64,000 nt of DNA from Roseibium sp. MMSF_3412 (GTDB lineage Bacteria > Pseudomonadota > Alphaproteobacteria > Rhizobiales > Stappiaceae). A program made the position numbers and the translations under genes. Of this stretch, positions 24,565-33,523 are shown piece by piece. Each line of letters begins with the position of its first letter. Position 1 is the first letter of the stretch. Location of the stretch: contig NZ_JASHJI010000018.1 in NCBI RefSeq assembly GCF_030733265.1, positions 1 through 64,000 of the forward strand, read 5' to 3'. Below the pieces are notes generated by a model that was not told the DNA's origin, did not search any database, and saw only the letters and a program-made list of their open reading frames with translations.

Positions 24565-24942
24565 ATGCCGGAAGAAGAGGATTTTCAGTCATTGTTCAAC
24601 ACATATGTGGCCCGGTATCGGGCCGCAGATGCATCGGGTTGCGCAGCGCTGTTCGCGTCCGATGCGGAACTTTTTTCTCCCTATGGCCCGCCGGCTGTCG
24701 GGCGGCCTGCCATCGAAGCTACTCATCTGGAGTGGTTCGACGACGCCGCCGGAACCAAGAACATCAAGGTGGTGAGTGCGGGCAGTTCGGGTGATCTCGG
24801 CTGGTGTCTTGCGCATTTCAGTGAAGGCAACGAAGGCCAGGGAACCTCTTTGAACGTGCTGCAACGCCAGGCGAGCGGAACCTGGTTGATATTGCGGTGC
24901 AGTCTGAATGAATTGTCGGGGGCGGACCCGAGTGAGCCTTAA
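24565..24942 (+). CDS. SnoaL-like/NTF2-fold protein (DUF4440 type)
   Basis: This 125-residue protein has the pattern of the NTF2-like superfamily: helix FNTYVARYRAADASGCAALFASDAELFSPYGP, then the VGRPAIEATHLEWF loop and C-terminal strands ending in WLILRCSLNEL. Such proteins act as small enzymes or ligand-binding domains; the specific role is unknown. The ATG at 24565 follows GAAGGAAGGA. It lies just upstream of, and may be cotranscribed with, the large protease gene. Confidence 0.75.
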   Translation: MPEEEDFQSLFNTYVARYRAADASGCAALFASDAELFSPYGPPAVGRPAIEATHLEWFDDAAGTKNIKVVSAGSSGDLGWCLAHFSEGNEGQGTSLNVLQRQASGTWLILRCSLNELSGADPSEP

Positions 24943-24976
24943 GCCTCCAGCGCGCCTTTACTTGCGGAACAAACCG

Positions 24977-27019
24977 ATGCATCTGATCTGCCGTTTTTCG
25001 ACCATTGCTGGTTTTCTGGCCGTGCTGCTTTCAAGCCCCCTACCGGCGCAGGCGTCGCCGGAGGGTGCATTTGAACATGTCGTGTCGGTTCTGCCGGTCT
25101 GGCCCGGCCAGCAGCAGGGCGGTGCCGGTGCCCGTCCGGGAGCGGCACCTGAGGGCAGCGGTGTGGTTGTGCGTCCGGACCTGATCGCCACGGCCTATCA
25201 CGTTGTTGAACCGGCCGAGCGGATCGACATACGTCTGTCCGACGGCAGAATCCTGCCCGCGCGCCTGATCGCCGGTGACACGGCAAGCGACATCGCGCTC
25301 CTGGGTGTTGACGCCGGACTGACGCCGATCGAATTTGCTCCAAGTCCGGGCCTTGCCCAGCCGGCGTGTGCGATTGGAAACTCCTTCGGTCTCGGACTGT
25401 CGGTTACCTGTGGTGTCGTGTCGGCAAAAGGCATCACCAATGCGGGCTTCAATCCGGTGGAAGACTTCGTTCAGACCGATGCGGCAATCAATCCGGGAAC
25501 GTCGGGCGGTGCCTTGATCGACATGGACGGGCGGTTGATCGGTTTGGTTTCAGCCATTTTCGCGTCCGATGCGGATGCGAATATCGGTGTCAACTTTGCC
25601 GTTTCCAACGCGTTGCTCAATCGGGTGGTTGATGCCCTGGCATCAAAGGGAGAGGTTGAATACCTGGCGGCCGGCTGGCGTCTCGAGTTCGCCGACCGCG
25701 CGCAACTTGCCGAAATCGCGGCTCCCGAAGTGCGGTTCGTTCAGCCTGGCGGACCCGCAGAAACGTCGGGGATAGAGGCTGGCGATCTTGTCCTTCAGAT
25801 TGGAGAACGGCGCATTCAAACGCCAAGGGATGCCGTGACGGCGTTGGCCCTGTTGCCCGCTGAAACCGAGAGCGTACCGGTTGTCGTTCAAAGAAGAGGG
25901 GTCCGGACTCCCGTCAGTCTTTCGTTCGGAACCGAACCCAAGACGGATGAAACGGTTTCCGGGCCGGTCGATCCAGAGTGCCCGCATCCCGAAGCCGTTT
26001 GCCGCCAGCGCCAGGCCGTCTTCCCGATTTCCGCTTACGACCCGGTTGCAAGTGCAACGCGCATTTCCGGCGATCTTCTGGTCACCAACAGGCATGTGCT
26101 CGGCGACCGCCTGGAGGCGACGGTGCACACACCTGAAGGACCGAAAACCGCGAAGATCGTCCCGTCTGCCTTTGAAGGCGACCTGGTCTTGCTGAAAGTG
26201 GAAGGGTTGCCGGCGGATGCCGCGATCCTGGAACCGGATACGCAAGGGTCGGCGACAGACCTTTATTTTGCGGTCGGCGCGGATGTGGCGCGCCGTGAGA
26301 TCAGGGTGTTCGAACCGGGGGATCTGATCATGCCGCCTGCGGAAGGGGCGGAGCTCGGCCGGCTGCACGTCAGGGCGCATATGCAGCCCGGCGTCAGCGG
26401 GGGCGCGCTTGTCGGTGAAGACGGCCGGTTGACGGGAATTGCCGTCGGCGGTGGCGACAAGCGTTTCGAAGCAATCCCGGTTTCCGCGGTTGAAGAACTG
26501 TTGCGTCAAATGGAAGATCCGGAAGCAGACAGAATAACCAGGCGGCTGGGCAAGAATTTCGTTGCCTGCGCGGCAGCCATCGAAGCCGTGGCAAATGCCC
26601 AGGACCGGGCGGAACAGACAGGTCAGGTTTCGCAAGCCTGCGCGCGATCCTCAAATCACGGCCAGTTGCTGGAAGCAGGGCGTGTACTGGCACAGTCCGG
26701 CGACTTCGACGCGGCGGTGGATATGCATCGGCAGGCGGTTCAACAAGTCCCCAACTCCATCAATTCAAGACTGTCCCTGCTTGTGTCCCTTCAACTGGGC
26801 GCACGGTTCGAAGAAATGACCGAACATGCCCGCTGGCTGATGGCGGCAGCGCCCGATGATCCGCAGGCGCTACGCTTTTCCATCCAGTCTGGCGTGTGGG
26901 GCGGTGATCCGGCACTTGCCGAGGAGGGCTACCAGGCGCTGCTTAAGGCCGATCCCAGGCAGGCGCAGGCTGCACGGCGTTTCATTGATGCCGCGCCCCC
27001 GAGGCCGGCGCGCCGCTGA
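24977..27019 (+). CDS. Exported protein with two trypsin-type protease domains, PDZ and TPR-like C-terminus
   Basis: A 680-residue protein with signal peptide (MHLICRFSTIAGFLAVLLSSPLPAQA). The first DegP-like domain carries a full triad, His75 (TAYHVVE), Asp105 (ASDIALLGV) and Ser176 (NPGTSGGAL). A PDZ-like region at about 240-315 follows. A second protease domain has its own triad, His373 (VTNRHVLGD), Asp402 (EGDLVLLKV) and Ser474 (PGVSGGALVG). The C-terminal 130 residues look TPR-like. Two intact catalytic domains in one chain are unusual; HtrA proteins have one. It converges with a subtilase gene, stops four bases apart. A GTG at 24932 with a G-rich site upstream is an alternative start. 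Targets are unknown. Confidence 0.87.
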   Translation: MHLICRFSTIAGFLAVLLSSPLPAQASPEGAFEHVVSVLPVWPGQQQGGAGARPGAAPEGSGVVVRPDLIATAYHVVEPAERIDIRLSDGRILPARLIAGDTASDIALLGVDAGLTPIEFAPSPGLAQPACAIGNSFGLGLSVTCGVVSAKGITNAGFNPVEDFVQTDAAINPGTSGGALIDMDGRLIGLVSAIFASDADANIGVNFAVSNALLNRVVDALASKGEVEYLAAGWRLEFADRAQLAEIAAPEVRFVQPGGPAETSGIEAGDLVLQIGERRIQTPRDAVTALALLPAETESVPVVVQRRGVRTPVSLSFGTEPKTDETVSGPVDPECPHPEAVCRQRQAVFPISAYDPVASATRISGDLLVTNRHVLGDRLEATVHTPEGPKTAKIVPSAFEGDLVLLKVEGLPADAAILEPDTQGSATDLYFAVGADVARREIRVFEPGDLIMPPAEGAELGRLHVRAHMQPGVSGGALVGEDGRLTGIAVGGGDKRFEAIPVSAVEELLRQMEDPEADRITRRLGKNFVACAAAIEAVANAQDRAEQTGQVSQACARSSNHGQLLEAGRVLAQSGDFDAAVDMHRQAVQQVPNSINSRLSLLVSLQLGARFEEMTEHARWLMAAAPDDPQALRFSIQSGVWGGDPALAEEGYQALLKADPRQAQAARRFIDAAPPRPARR

Positions 27020-27023
27020 TACC

Positions 27024-28379
27024 TCAATCGGCTTCCGGGTCGGGAATCCAGCCGGCGGAAACGGACCGCTCTTGCTCGAAGGGAGACGGGACGGCGCGGT
27101 CAAGGATCCGGCCTTTCAGGTCCAACGCCGTGAGATCCGGCTCCCTTTCAAGCAAACGGGCGGCGAGGGCGGCAAGACGCGGGACCGCATAGCTTGATCC
27201 GGAGGCAACTCCCGATGCGCCGCGAAAATCCGTCACGTCCATGTTCTCTGCCGGCACCATGAGGTCAACGCTTGTGGCGCCCCAGTTGGATCCTTGCGCC
27301 AGGCGCCCGAACGCATCCGCCGATGTGACTGTCAGGATGTTGTCAAGGTTCAGTGCGGCCGGATAGACAGGGGTCGCGTCGATATCGCGCCCGTCGTTCC
27401 CCGCCGATACGATCGCCAGAATATCCTGGCCCTCGAGCGCCGAAGCAAACGCCTCCCAATCGCTTGCCTTTCGGCTGCCAAGCGGCATGGCGAGGATCTT
27501 GACACCATTTTCAATGGCATGTCCGACCAGGTCCGCCATGCGCGTCATGTCCGGCCGCGGATAGCGATAGGGAACGAGTGCAGCGTCCGGCGCTTCCCGC
27601 GCAACAATGGAGGCCACGGCGGTTCCATGACGGATCGGAAGAAAGGCCCCGCGCGATGTATCGCCGTCATACGGCCACGCATCAAGGTTCCAGAAATCGT
27701 ACCCGACGGGCGTCCCGTCTTGCCGACGGGCGAGCCTGTCGCTGAAGACGGGAAGGTCGTAGGCAAGACCTGAATCGACCAGTCCGATGCGCACGCCGCC
27801 GGGGTCCGCGCCCGGTGGCCAGGGCGCCTGCAGCGTTTCCGTCCAGCGCAGCGTCCGAAGGTCGCCATCCAGTTGATCAAGGAAGATCCAGGGTTTCTTG
27901 CCCGCGCGGATTTCACGCGCCGATCGCACAACGCAGCTGCCATCGGCAATTGCCAGGAAACGCGAATCAGTATTTTGACCGTTCTCCACGGCCACAGAGG
28001 CACGAAACTGGCGCAAGGTGCCATTCGCCAGTCGCAATTGAAGCGCGAGCTCTGCGCCCCCGGGCAGGGCGAAACGCATCGATACCCGGTTGGGCGTGCC
28101 GGTTGCGGGCTGCTGTGATTCCTCAAGCAGCCAACTGCCGGGCAGCACGTTCTGCGCAGCCAGGCCGCTCATATCCGGATCGGTGCAAACACGGTCGATC
28201 GCAAGTGCGACCCAGTCGCGTGCGTCGTTGCTGTCCTGGGCGATTGCACCGGTGGCAAAGGCGCACAATGTGAAAACCCGAAGGATATACGCTCGGAACT
28301 TCCCCTTAAGGCGAGGGAACAACTTGGCCGGGGGCGCAATGCTCTGCCCTTTTTCGCGGTTAAAACAATGTTTCACCAA
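27024..28379 (-). CDS. Exported subtilisin-family (S8) serine protease
   Basis: The C-terminal half is an S8 peptidase with Asp202 (GLVDSGLAYD), His251 (RHGTAVASI), oxyanion Asn328 (SAGNDG) and Ser396 (SGSSYAVP). The first 190 residues hold a hydrophobic export segment (about 29-47, ending AIAQ) and a family-specific domain of unknown function with two cysteines. No ATG precedes the export segment; the start is TTG at 28379, GTG at 28376 or another non-ATG codon, so the N-terminus is uncertain. It is convergent with the dual-domain protease, hinting at a secreted protease pair, perhaps one processing the other. Confidence 0.85.
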   Translation of the reverse strand: MVKHCFNREKGQSIAPPAKLFPRLKGKFRAYILRVFTLCAFATGAIAQDSNDARDWVALAIDRVCTDPDMSGLAAQNVLPGSWLLEESQQPATGTPNRVSMRFALPGGAELALQLRLANGTLRQFRASVAVENGQNTDSRFLAIADGSCVVRSAREIRAGKKPWIFLDQLDGDLRTLRWTETLQAPWPPGADPGGVRIGLVDSGLAYDLPVFSDRLARRQDGTPVGYDFWNLDAWPYDGDTSRGAFLPIRHGTAVASIVAREAPDAALVPYRYPRPDMTRMADLVGHAIENGVKILAMPLGSRKASDWEAFASALEGQDILAIVSAGNDGRDIDATPVYPAALNLDNILTVTSADAFGRLAQGSNWGATSVDLMVPAENMDVTDFRGASGVASGSSYAVPRLAALAARLLEREPDLTALDLKGRILDRAVPSPFEQERSVSAGWIPDPEAD

Positions 28380-28634
28380 GCCGGAGTGCCCCGCTGCGTT
28401 TCAGGTCAGAGTCTCGTTCCGAGATGCAATTTAGGGCGCGAAATGCCGTTGGTCCATTCCGCCGGCAGGTTCCACAAATGTCCAGTTTCCTGCTGTCAGA
28501 ACGGCCCGCATGCAAGCGCGCATGTGGGCTGTTCCTTCTGCGGAAACCAAAACGGAGCCAATGCATCGCATCAGCTCCGTCGTCAGGTAGCGTGTTGGCT
28601 CAGATGGAACCGGGCCAGCGCGGCAATGTCGGGG

Positions 28635-29309
28635 TCAGTAACCCTTGCCCTTGAAAAACTCCTGGATCACCGTGTTCACGATGATGCTCACATCGAGAAA
28701 CAAGGAGCGGACCTCAATGTATTTGAGGTCGTAGTAAAGGCGCATGGAGGCCGCATGGGCCGTTCTGGTCTCACCGCGGAAACCGTTGACCTGCGCGAGG
28801 CCCGTGATGCCGGGCTTTACGCGGTGGCGCAGCTGGTAGCGCGGATCGAACTGCTCATATTTAACACCGTTTGCAAGCATGCCGGGCACATGCGGGCGCG
28901 GGCCGACGAGCGACATTTCACCCTTCAGCACGTTAAACAATTGCGGCAGTTCATCAAAGTTGCTTCGGCGCAGGAAACGCCCGATCGGTGTGATCCTTGG
29001 ATCGTTCTTGACCGTCTGGCGGACGCCTGACTGATCGCATTGATCGACATACATCGACCTGAACTTGTAGGCCTTGAAGGTTCTTCCACCAAGACCGTGC
29101 CGATCCTGCTTGAACAGGACAGGACCCTTGCTGGTCAGTTTTATGGCGATCGCCAAAATGGTGAAAAGAGGTGCCAGCAGCAAAAGGCCGCACACCGCAC
29201 CGAACAAGTCCAACCCGCGTTTCAGGACGTTCGATGTTTGAGAAGAAATCCTTCCTTCGACTGCGTGACCCAGATCCGTATTATGAAAACCATAAACATT
29301 GTCTGTCAT
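28635..29309 (-). CDS. Initiating undecaprenyl-phosphate sugar transferase (WcaJ/ExoY type)
   Basis: This 224-residue bacterial sugar transferase would attach the first sugar phosphate to undecaprenyl phosphate at the inner membrane, starting repeat-unit synthesis. It has one hydrophobic segment (about residues 33-57) and the family motifs KRGLDL, FKAYKFRSMYVD, NFDELPQLFNVLKGEMSLVGPRP and YRLRHRVKPGITGLAQVNG-like PGITGLAQVNGFRG. The short form lacks the N-terminal membrane domain of WbaP. ATG at 29309 is used. It is divergent from the dTDP-rhamnose operon. Confidence 0.93.
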   Translation of the reverse strand: MTDNVYGFHNTDLGHAVEGRISSQTSNVLKRGLDLFGAVCGLLLLAPLFTILAIAIKLTSKGPVLFKQDRHGLGGRTFKAYKFRSMYVDQCDQSGVRQTVKNDPRITPIGRFLRRSNFDELPQLFNVLKGEMSLVGPRPHVPGMLANGVKYEQFDPRYQLRHRVKPGITGLAQVNGFRGETRTAHAASMRLYYDLKYIEVRSLFLDVSIIVNTVIQEFFKGKGY

Positions 29310-30015
29310 TCTCAAAACTCTTACTTATTTATTGTAAATGCTCGCTAAAACGCGGACATCAGGCTTCTTCGTAAAATTGCCCACCACTAAAAAAAACCGT
29401 GGTACCCATAAATTTGGTTAATCGGACGTTAATCGAATGTGCGGTGAGATGCAACTTCAATTTTCATGCCGATTGAGTGGGCGAACAAATTTTTGATCGG
29501 AAAATCAGGCTGATAGGCGGTTCCTCCTCGTGCAAGTTTCTTGCAACGCGCCGAGCGGCGCCCGGCGTTCTGCGGCTGTGTGGGTGCGAATTCGGCGCGC
29601 CTATTTGGTTTTGAGCACCTTGCCGGCGCTGTTGCATGTTCCCATCGACGCGAGCGCACATCGGCCCGTGTGCGGCATAAAGTCCGGTCATCGTCCCGGT
29701 TGGGCGCTTCGAAAGGAACCCCTGGAGGCGCGTTGGCAATTGCGGCAACCGTGGTCCCGCGTTGGACGGCATCTCGCGGCGGGAAGGGTTTAGATAAGAT
29801 TTTCGTCGAATTTACCAAAAATCCAACAGGTCGAACAAAGCCTGTGTTTTCTTACGCCGATATGAGTATAGTCGCCGCGATAAAGTACCAGGACCGGTGC
29901 AAGCTGATCTGCCCGATCAGCACGTTGAAGTTGGTTGGCCAGCATATATTGAGCATTTTGCGGGGTACGTATCTGCTGTTGATGCCTCCTCCGCCAAGTC
30001 TGTTTTGAGGTTGAA
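29310..30015. other. 706-base intergenic region between divergent exopolysaccharide genes
   Basis: No supported gene. The parts next to each start codon (29310-29420 and 29790-29880) are AT-rich and probably carry the promoters for the sugar transferase and rfbCBDA genes; the GC-rich centre has open frames without codon structure I recognise. Confidence 0.5.
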
Positions 30016-30567
30016 ATGATTGTCGAAGAGACCGGGTTGCCTGGTGTTTTTCTGATCACGCCGCGGCGGTTTGGAGATAACAGGGGTTTCTTTTCTGAAA
30101 GCTGGAGCAAAAGAGCATTTGAAGATGCCGGGATAAGCGCGGAATTCGTGCAGGACAATCATTCCCTGAGCGCCGTGACGGGCACCGTGCGAGGGCTCCA
30201 TTTTCAAGCGCCCCCACACGCGCAGGCAAAGCTTGTCAGATGCGGACGGGGACGGATTTTCGACGTTGCCGTCGATATCCGCCGGGGCTCACCAACCTAC
30301 GGAAACTGGTTTGGAACAGAACTCAGTTTTGAGAACGGGAAGCAGTTGTTCGTGCCCGTGGGATTCCTGCACGGGTTCATGACGCTCGAACCCGATAGCG
30401 AGATCATTTACAAGTGTTCTGATTTCTACGCCCCCGAATGTGACGGGGCGGTTCGTTGGGACAGTTGCGGCATTGACTGGCCGCTTGAAGGTATCGAGCC
30501 GGTTCTGTCTGACAAGGATGCGGCGGCGCCTGCCTTGGCTGCATTCGAAACACCTTTTGAGGTTTGA
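30016..30567 (+). CDS. rfbC: dTDP-4-dehydrorhamnose 3,5-epimerase
   Basis: RfbC epimerises dTDP-4-keto-6-deoxyglucose at C3 and C5. The 183-residue cupin protein has the signature VRGLHFQAPPHAQAKLVRC with the catalytic His, the DVAVDIRRGSPTYG segment, and GFLHGFMTL. It is the first gene of the rfbCBDA operon; the next start lies 7 bases downstream. Confidence 0.96.
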   Translation: MIVEETGLPGVFLITPRRFGDNRGFFSESWSKRAFEDAGISAEFVQDNHSLSAVTGTVRGLHFQAPPHAQAKLVRCGRGRIFDVAVDIRRGSPTYGNWFGTELSFENGKQLFVPVGFLHGFMTLEPDSEIIYKCSDFYAPECDGAVRWDSCGIDWPLEGIEPVLSDKDAAAPALAAFETPFEV

Positions 30568-30574
30568 GGGTTTG

Positions 30575-31630
30575 ATGAAAATTCTTGTTACGGGAGGAGC
30601 GGGCTTCATTGGCTCGGCCGTTATCCGACTTGCGGTTCAGCGTGGCCTGAACGTTGTCAATCTCGACGCGCTCACCTACGCAGCGTGCCTCGACAATGTC
30701 GCGATGGTTGCTGACAGCCCTCTTTATGCATTTGAGCAGGCGGACATTCGCGACCGGGATGTATTGAAGCGGATCTTCGCCGAACATCGCCCCGACGCGG
30801 TCATGCATCTTGCTGCGGAAAGTCATGTGGACCGGTCCATTGACGGTCCCTCCGACTTCATCGAGACCAACATTACCGGCACCTTCAACATGCTCGAGGC
30901 ATCGAGGACCTACTGGCAGGAGGCCGGCAAGCCGGAAACGTTCCGGTTTCACCAGATCTCGACCGATGAAGTGTTCGGATCGCTCGGAGCCGAAGGCCTG
31001 TTTACCGAAACGACCGCTTATGACCCGCGCAGTCCGTACTCCGCATCGAAGGCCGCCTCCGACCATCTTGTAATGGCGTGGCACGAGACCTATGGGCTCC
31101 CGATTGTTCTGACCAACTGCTCGAACAACTACGGGCCGTTTCACTTCCCGGAAAAGCTGATTCCCGTCGTCATTCTCAATGCGCTTTCCGGCAAACCGAT
31201 CCCTGTCTACGGCAAGGGAGAGAATGTGCGTGACTGGCTCTATGTGGAAGACCATGCGGACGCGCTGCTGCTGGTTCTTCAAAAGGGCGCGCCTGGACGC
31301 AGCTACAATGTCGGCGGCGAAAACGAGCGCCGGAACATCGACCTTGTGAGGACCATCTGCGATCTGCTCGATCAAAAGCGTCCCAAGGCCGACGGCTCCT
31401 ATTCCGATCAGATCACGTTTGTCACCGACCGGCCAGGTCACGACATGCGTTATGCGATCGACCCGACGCGCATTCGTGAAGAACTCGGATGGAAACCGTC
31501 CGTGAACGTCGAGGAAGGCCTTGAAAAGACCGTTGAGTGGTATTTGAACAATGAAAGCTGGTGGCGGGCCTTGCAGGACCGCAAAGGTGTTGGTCAAAGG
31601 CTCGGCGTGAAAACGGACGCCAAGTCATGA
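30575..31630 (+). CDS. rfbB: dTDP-glucose 4,6-dehydratase
   Basis: RfbB converts dTDP-glucose to dTDP-4-keto-6-deoxyglucose. The 351-residue extended SDR enzyme has TGGAGFIG at residues 6-13 for NAD, the STDEVFGSLG active-site segment, and the YSASKAASD motif. The upstream in-frame extension overlaps rfbC and is excluded; the ATG at 30575 has GAGGGT ahead. It overlaps rfbD by four bases. Confidence 0.96.
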   Translation: MKILVTGGAGFIGSAVIRLAVQRGLNVVNLDALTYAACLDNVAMVADSPLYAFEQADIRDRDVLKRIFAEHRPDAVMHLAAESHVDRSIDGPSDFIETNITGTFNMLEASRTYWQEAGKPETFRFHQISTDEVFGSLGAEGLFTETTAYDPRSPYSASKAASDHLVMAWHETYGLPIVLTNCSNNYGPFHFPEKLIPVVILNALSGKPIPVYGKGENVRDWLYVEDHADALLLVLQKGAPGRSYNVGGENERRNIDLVRTICDLLDQKRPKADGSYSDQITFVTDRPGHDMRYAIDPTRIREELGWKPSVNVEEGLEKTVEWYLNNESWWRALQDRKGVGQRLGVKTDAKS

Positions 31631-32475
31631 TCCTTGTTTTTGGTTCCTCCGGACAGGTGGCAACCGAATTGCGTGAGCGCCTGCCTGACGCGGTGTTTCT
31701 GGGCCGCAGGCAGGCCGACCTCTCGACCGGTGCGGATATTTGCCGGACGATTGAGGAAATCGGTCCGGAGGCGATCATCAATGCCGCCGCTTATACGGCC
31801 GTGGACAAGGCCGAGGACGAGGAACATCTGGCACTCAAAATAAACGCGGACGCTCCCCGGATGATGGCTCAGTCAGCCGCCAGGCTTGACATTCCGATGG
31901 TTCACATTTCGACCGACTATGTGTTCGATGGCAGCGGCGGCGAGCCCTTTCCGACTGACGGGAAGACAGCGCCGCTCGGCGCTTACGGGCGCACGAAGCT
32001 GGCTGGCGAGAAGGCGATTGCGGACATCGCCCCCAACCATGCGATCCTGCGCACCAGCTGGGTTTTCTCCGCGCATGGTGCGAATTTCCTCAAAACCATG
32101 CTGCGGCTTTCTGAAAGGCGCGACCGTCTGACCATTGTTGCCGATCAGGTCGGCGGGCCGACGCCGGCCTCGGCAATCGCGGCAGCTTGCGTGACGATCG
32201 CGGGCGTATTGAAGGACGAACCATCGAAGACCGGCACTTACCACTTTGCCGGAGCGCCTGATGTGAGCTGGGCGGATTTCGCACGCGAGATCTTTAGCCA
32301 GGCGGGTCGAAAGGTCAGTGTCGAGGACATACCGACAACGGCTTATCCGACGCCGGCGAAGCGTCCTTTGAACTCCCGACTGGATTGCAGGTCGCTGTCC
32401 GCATTCGGGCTGGATCGCCCCGACTGGAAGGCAGGCGTTGCAGACACTTTGGCAAAACTGGGTGAAACCGCATGA
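31627..32475 (+). CDS. rfbD: dTDP-4-dehydrorhamnose reductase
   Basis: RfbD performs the last step to dTDP-L-rhamnose using NAD(P)H. The 282-residue SDR protein shows the glycine-rich FGSSGQVA near the N-terminus, the INAAAYTAVDKAE segment, STDYVFDG, and the YGRTKLAGE motif. ATGA overlaps on both sides couple it to rfbB and rfbA. Confidence 0.96.
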   Translation: MILVFGSSGQVATELRERLPDAVFLGRRQADLSTGADICRTIEEIGPEAIINAAAYTAVDKAEDEEHLALKINADAPRMMAQSAARLDIPMVHISTDYVFDGSGGEPFPTDGKTAPLGAYGRTKLAGEKAIADIAPNHAILRTSWVFSAHGANFLKTMLRLSERRDRLTIVADQVGGPTPASAIAAACVTIAGVLKDEPSKTGTYHFAGAPDVSWADFAREIFSQAGRKVSVEDIPTTAYPTPAKRPLNSRLDCRSLSAFGLDRPDWKAGVADTLAKLGETA

Positions 32476-33347
32476 CAAATCGCAAGGGCATTATTCTCGC
32501 AGGGGGATCCGGTACACGGCTGTTTCCGCTGACAATGGCCGTCTCCAAGCAGCTGATGCCGATATACGACAAGCCGATGATCTACTATCCGCTGTCCGTT
32601 CTGATGCTGACAGGCATCCGGGAAGTTGCGATCATCACGACCCCGGAGGATCAGCCGCAGTTCAAGCGGCTTCTCAAGGATGGCAGCCAGTGGGGCATGC
32701 GGTTTGAATACATCGTCCAGCCGTCCCCCGACGGTCTTGCGCAGGCCTATATTCTAGCCGAGGATTTCCTGGACGGAGCGCCTTCCACAATGGTTCTCGG
32801 CGACAACATCTTCTTTGGCCATGGCCTGCCGGAAGTGCTCGCCGCGGCCGACAGCCGCGAGCGGGGAGGGACCGTGTTCGGATATCACGTCGCGGATCCG
32901 GAACGCTACGGCGTCGTGAAGTTCAATGACACGGGTCTTGCGGAAGAAATTATCGAAAAGCCGGCGGTCCCGCCGTCGAACTACGCTGTAACGGGCCTTT
33001 ATTTTCTCGATGGCGATGCTCCGCGCCGCGCACGCGAAGTAAAGCCGTCGCCGCGCGGCGAGCTGGAAATAGTCTCGTTGCTGGATACGTATCTGCGCGA
33101 AGACGCGCTGAAGGTGGAACGCATGGGCCGTGGTTTCGCCTGGCTCGACACGGGGACGCACGAATCCCTGCTTGATGCCGGCAATTTCGTCAGAACACTT
33201 TCCGTCAGGCAGGGCATGCAGTCGGGCTGCCCGGAAGAGATCGCCTATGACAATGGCTGGATCGACCGGGAGAAACTTCTGGAACATGCAGAAGTGTTCG
33301 GGAAAACGGAATACGGAAAGTATTTGAAGGACTTGACCAGAAAATAG
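32472..33347 (+). CDS. rfbA: Glucose-1-phosphate thymidylyltransferase
   Basis: RfbA makes dTDP-glucose from glucose-1-phosphate and dTTP. The 291-residue protein has the nucleotide-binding LAGGSGTRLFPLT, the KQLMPIYDKPMIYYPLS segment and LGDNIFFGHGL. It closes the complete four-gene set, so L-rhamnose is very likely a component of the polymer or glycan made by this locus. Confidence 0.96.
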   Translation: MTNRKGIILAGGSGTRLFPLTMAVSKQLMPIYDKPMIYYPLSVLMLTGIREVAIITTPEDQPQFKRLLKDGSQWGMRFEYIVQPSPDGLAQAYILAEDFLDGAPSTMVLGDNIFFGHGLPEVLAAADSRERGGTVFGYHVADPERYGVVKFNDTGLAEEIIEKPAVPPSNYAVTGLYFLDGDAPRRAREVKPSPRGELEIVSLLDTYLREDALKVERMGRGFAWLDTGTHESLLDAGNFVRTLSVRQGMQSGCPEEIAYDNGWIDREKLLEHAEVFGKTEYGKYLKDLTRK

Positions 33348-33523
33348 GTGAAGTCGATTGAGAATTGCGGTGAATTGCTGCGACTATGTACCCGAGAGTA
33401 ATGGAGTTTCGCATGTGATGTCGGGCCTAGCCTTCCGGGGTGACGGTCGGGATTTCACGGATCTGAATTGAGTGGTCGGTGCCGGCTTTTGCCGTGAACC
33501 GCTGTCCGGGGGATTTTTTTCCG

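Noticed and set aside
29429..30008. Overlapping frames on both strands between the sugar transferase and rfbC
   Set aside because: No motif, no consistent start signal and mutually overlapping; treated as non-coding.
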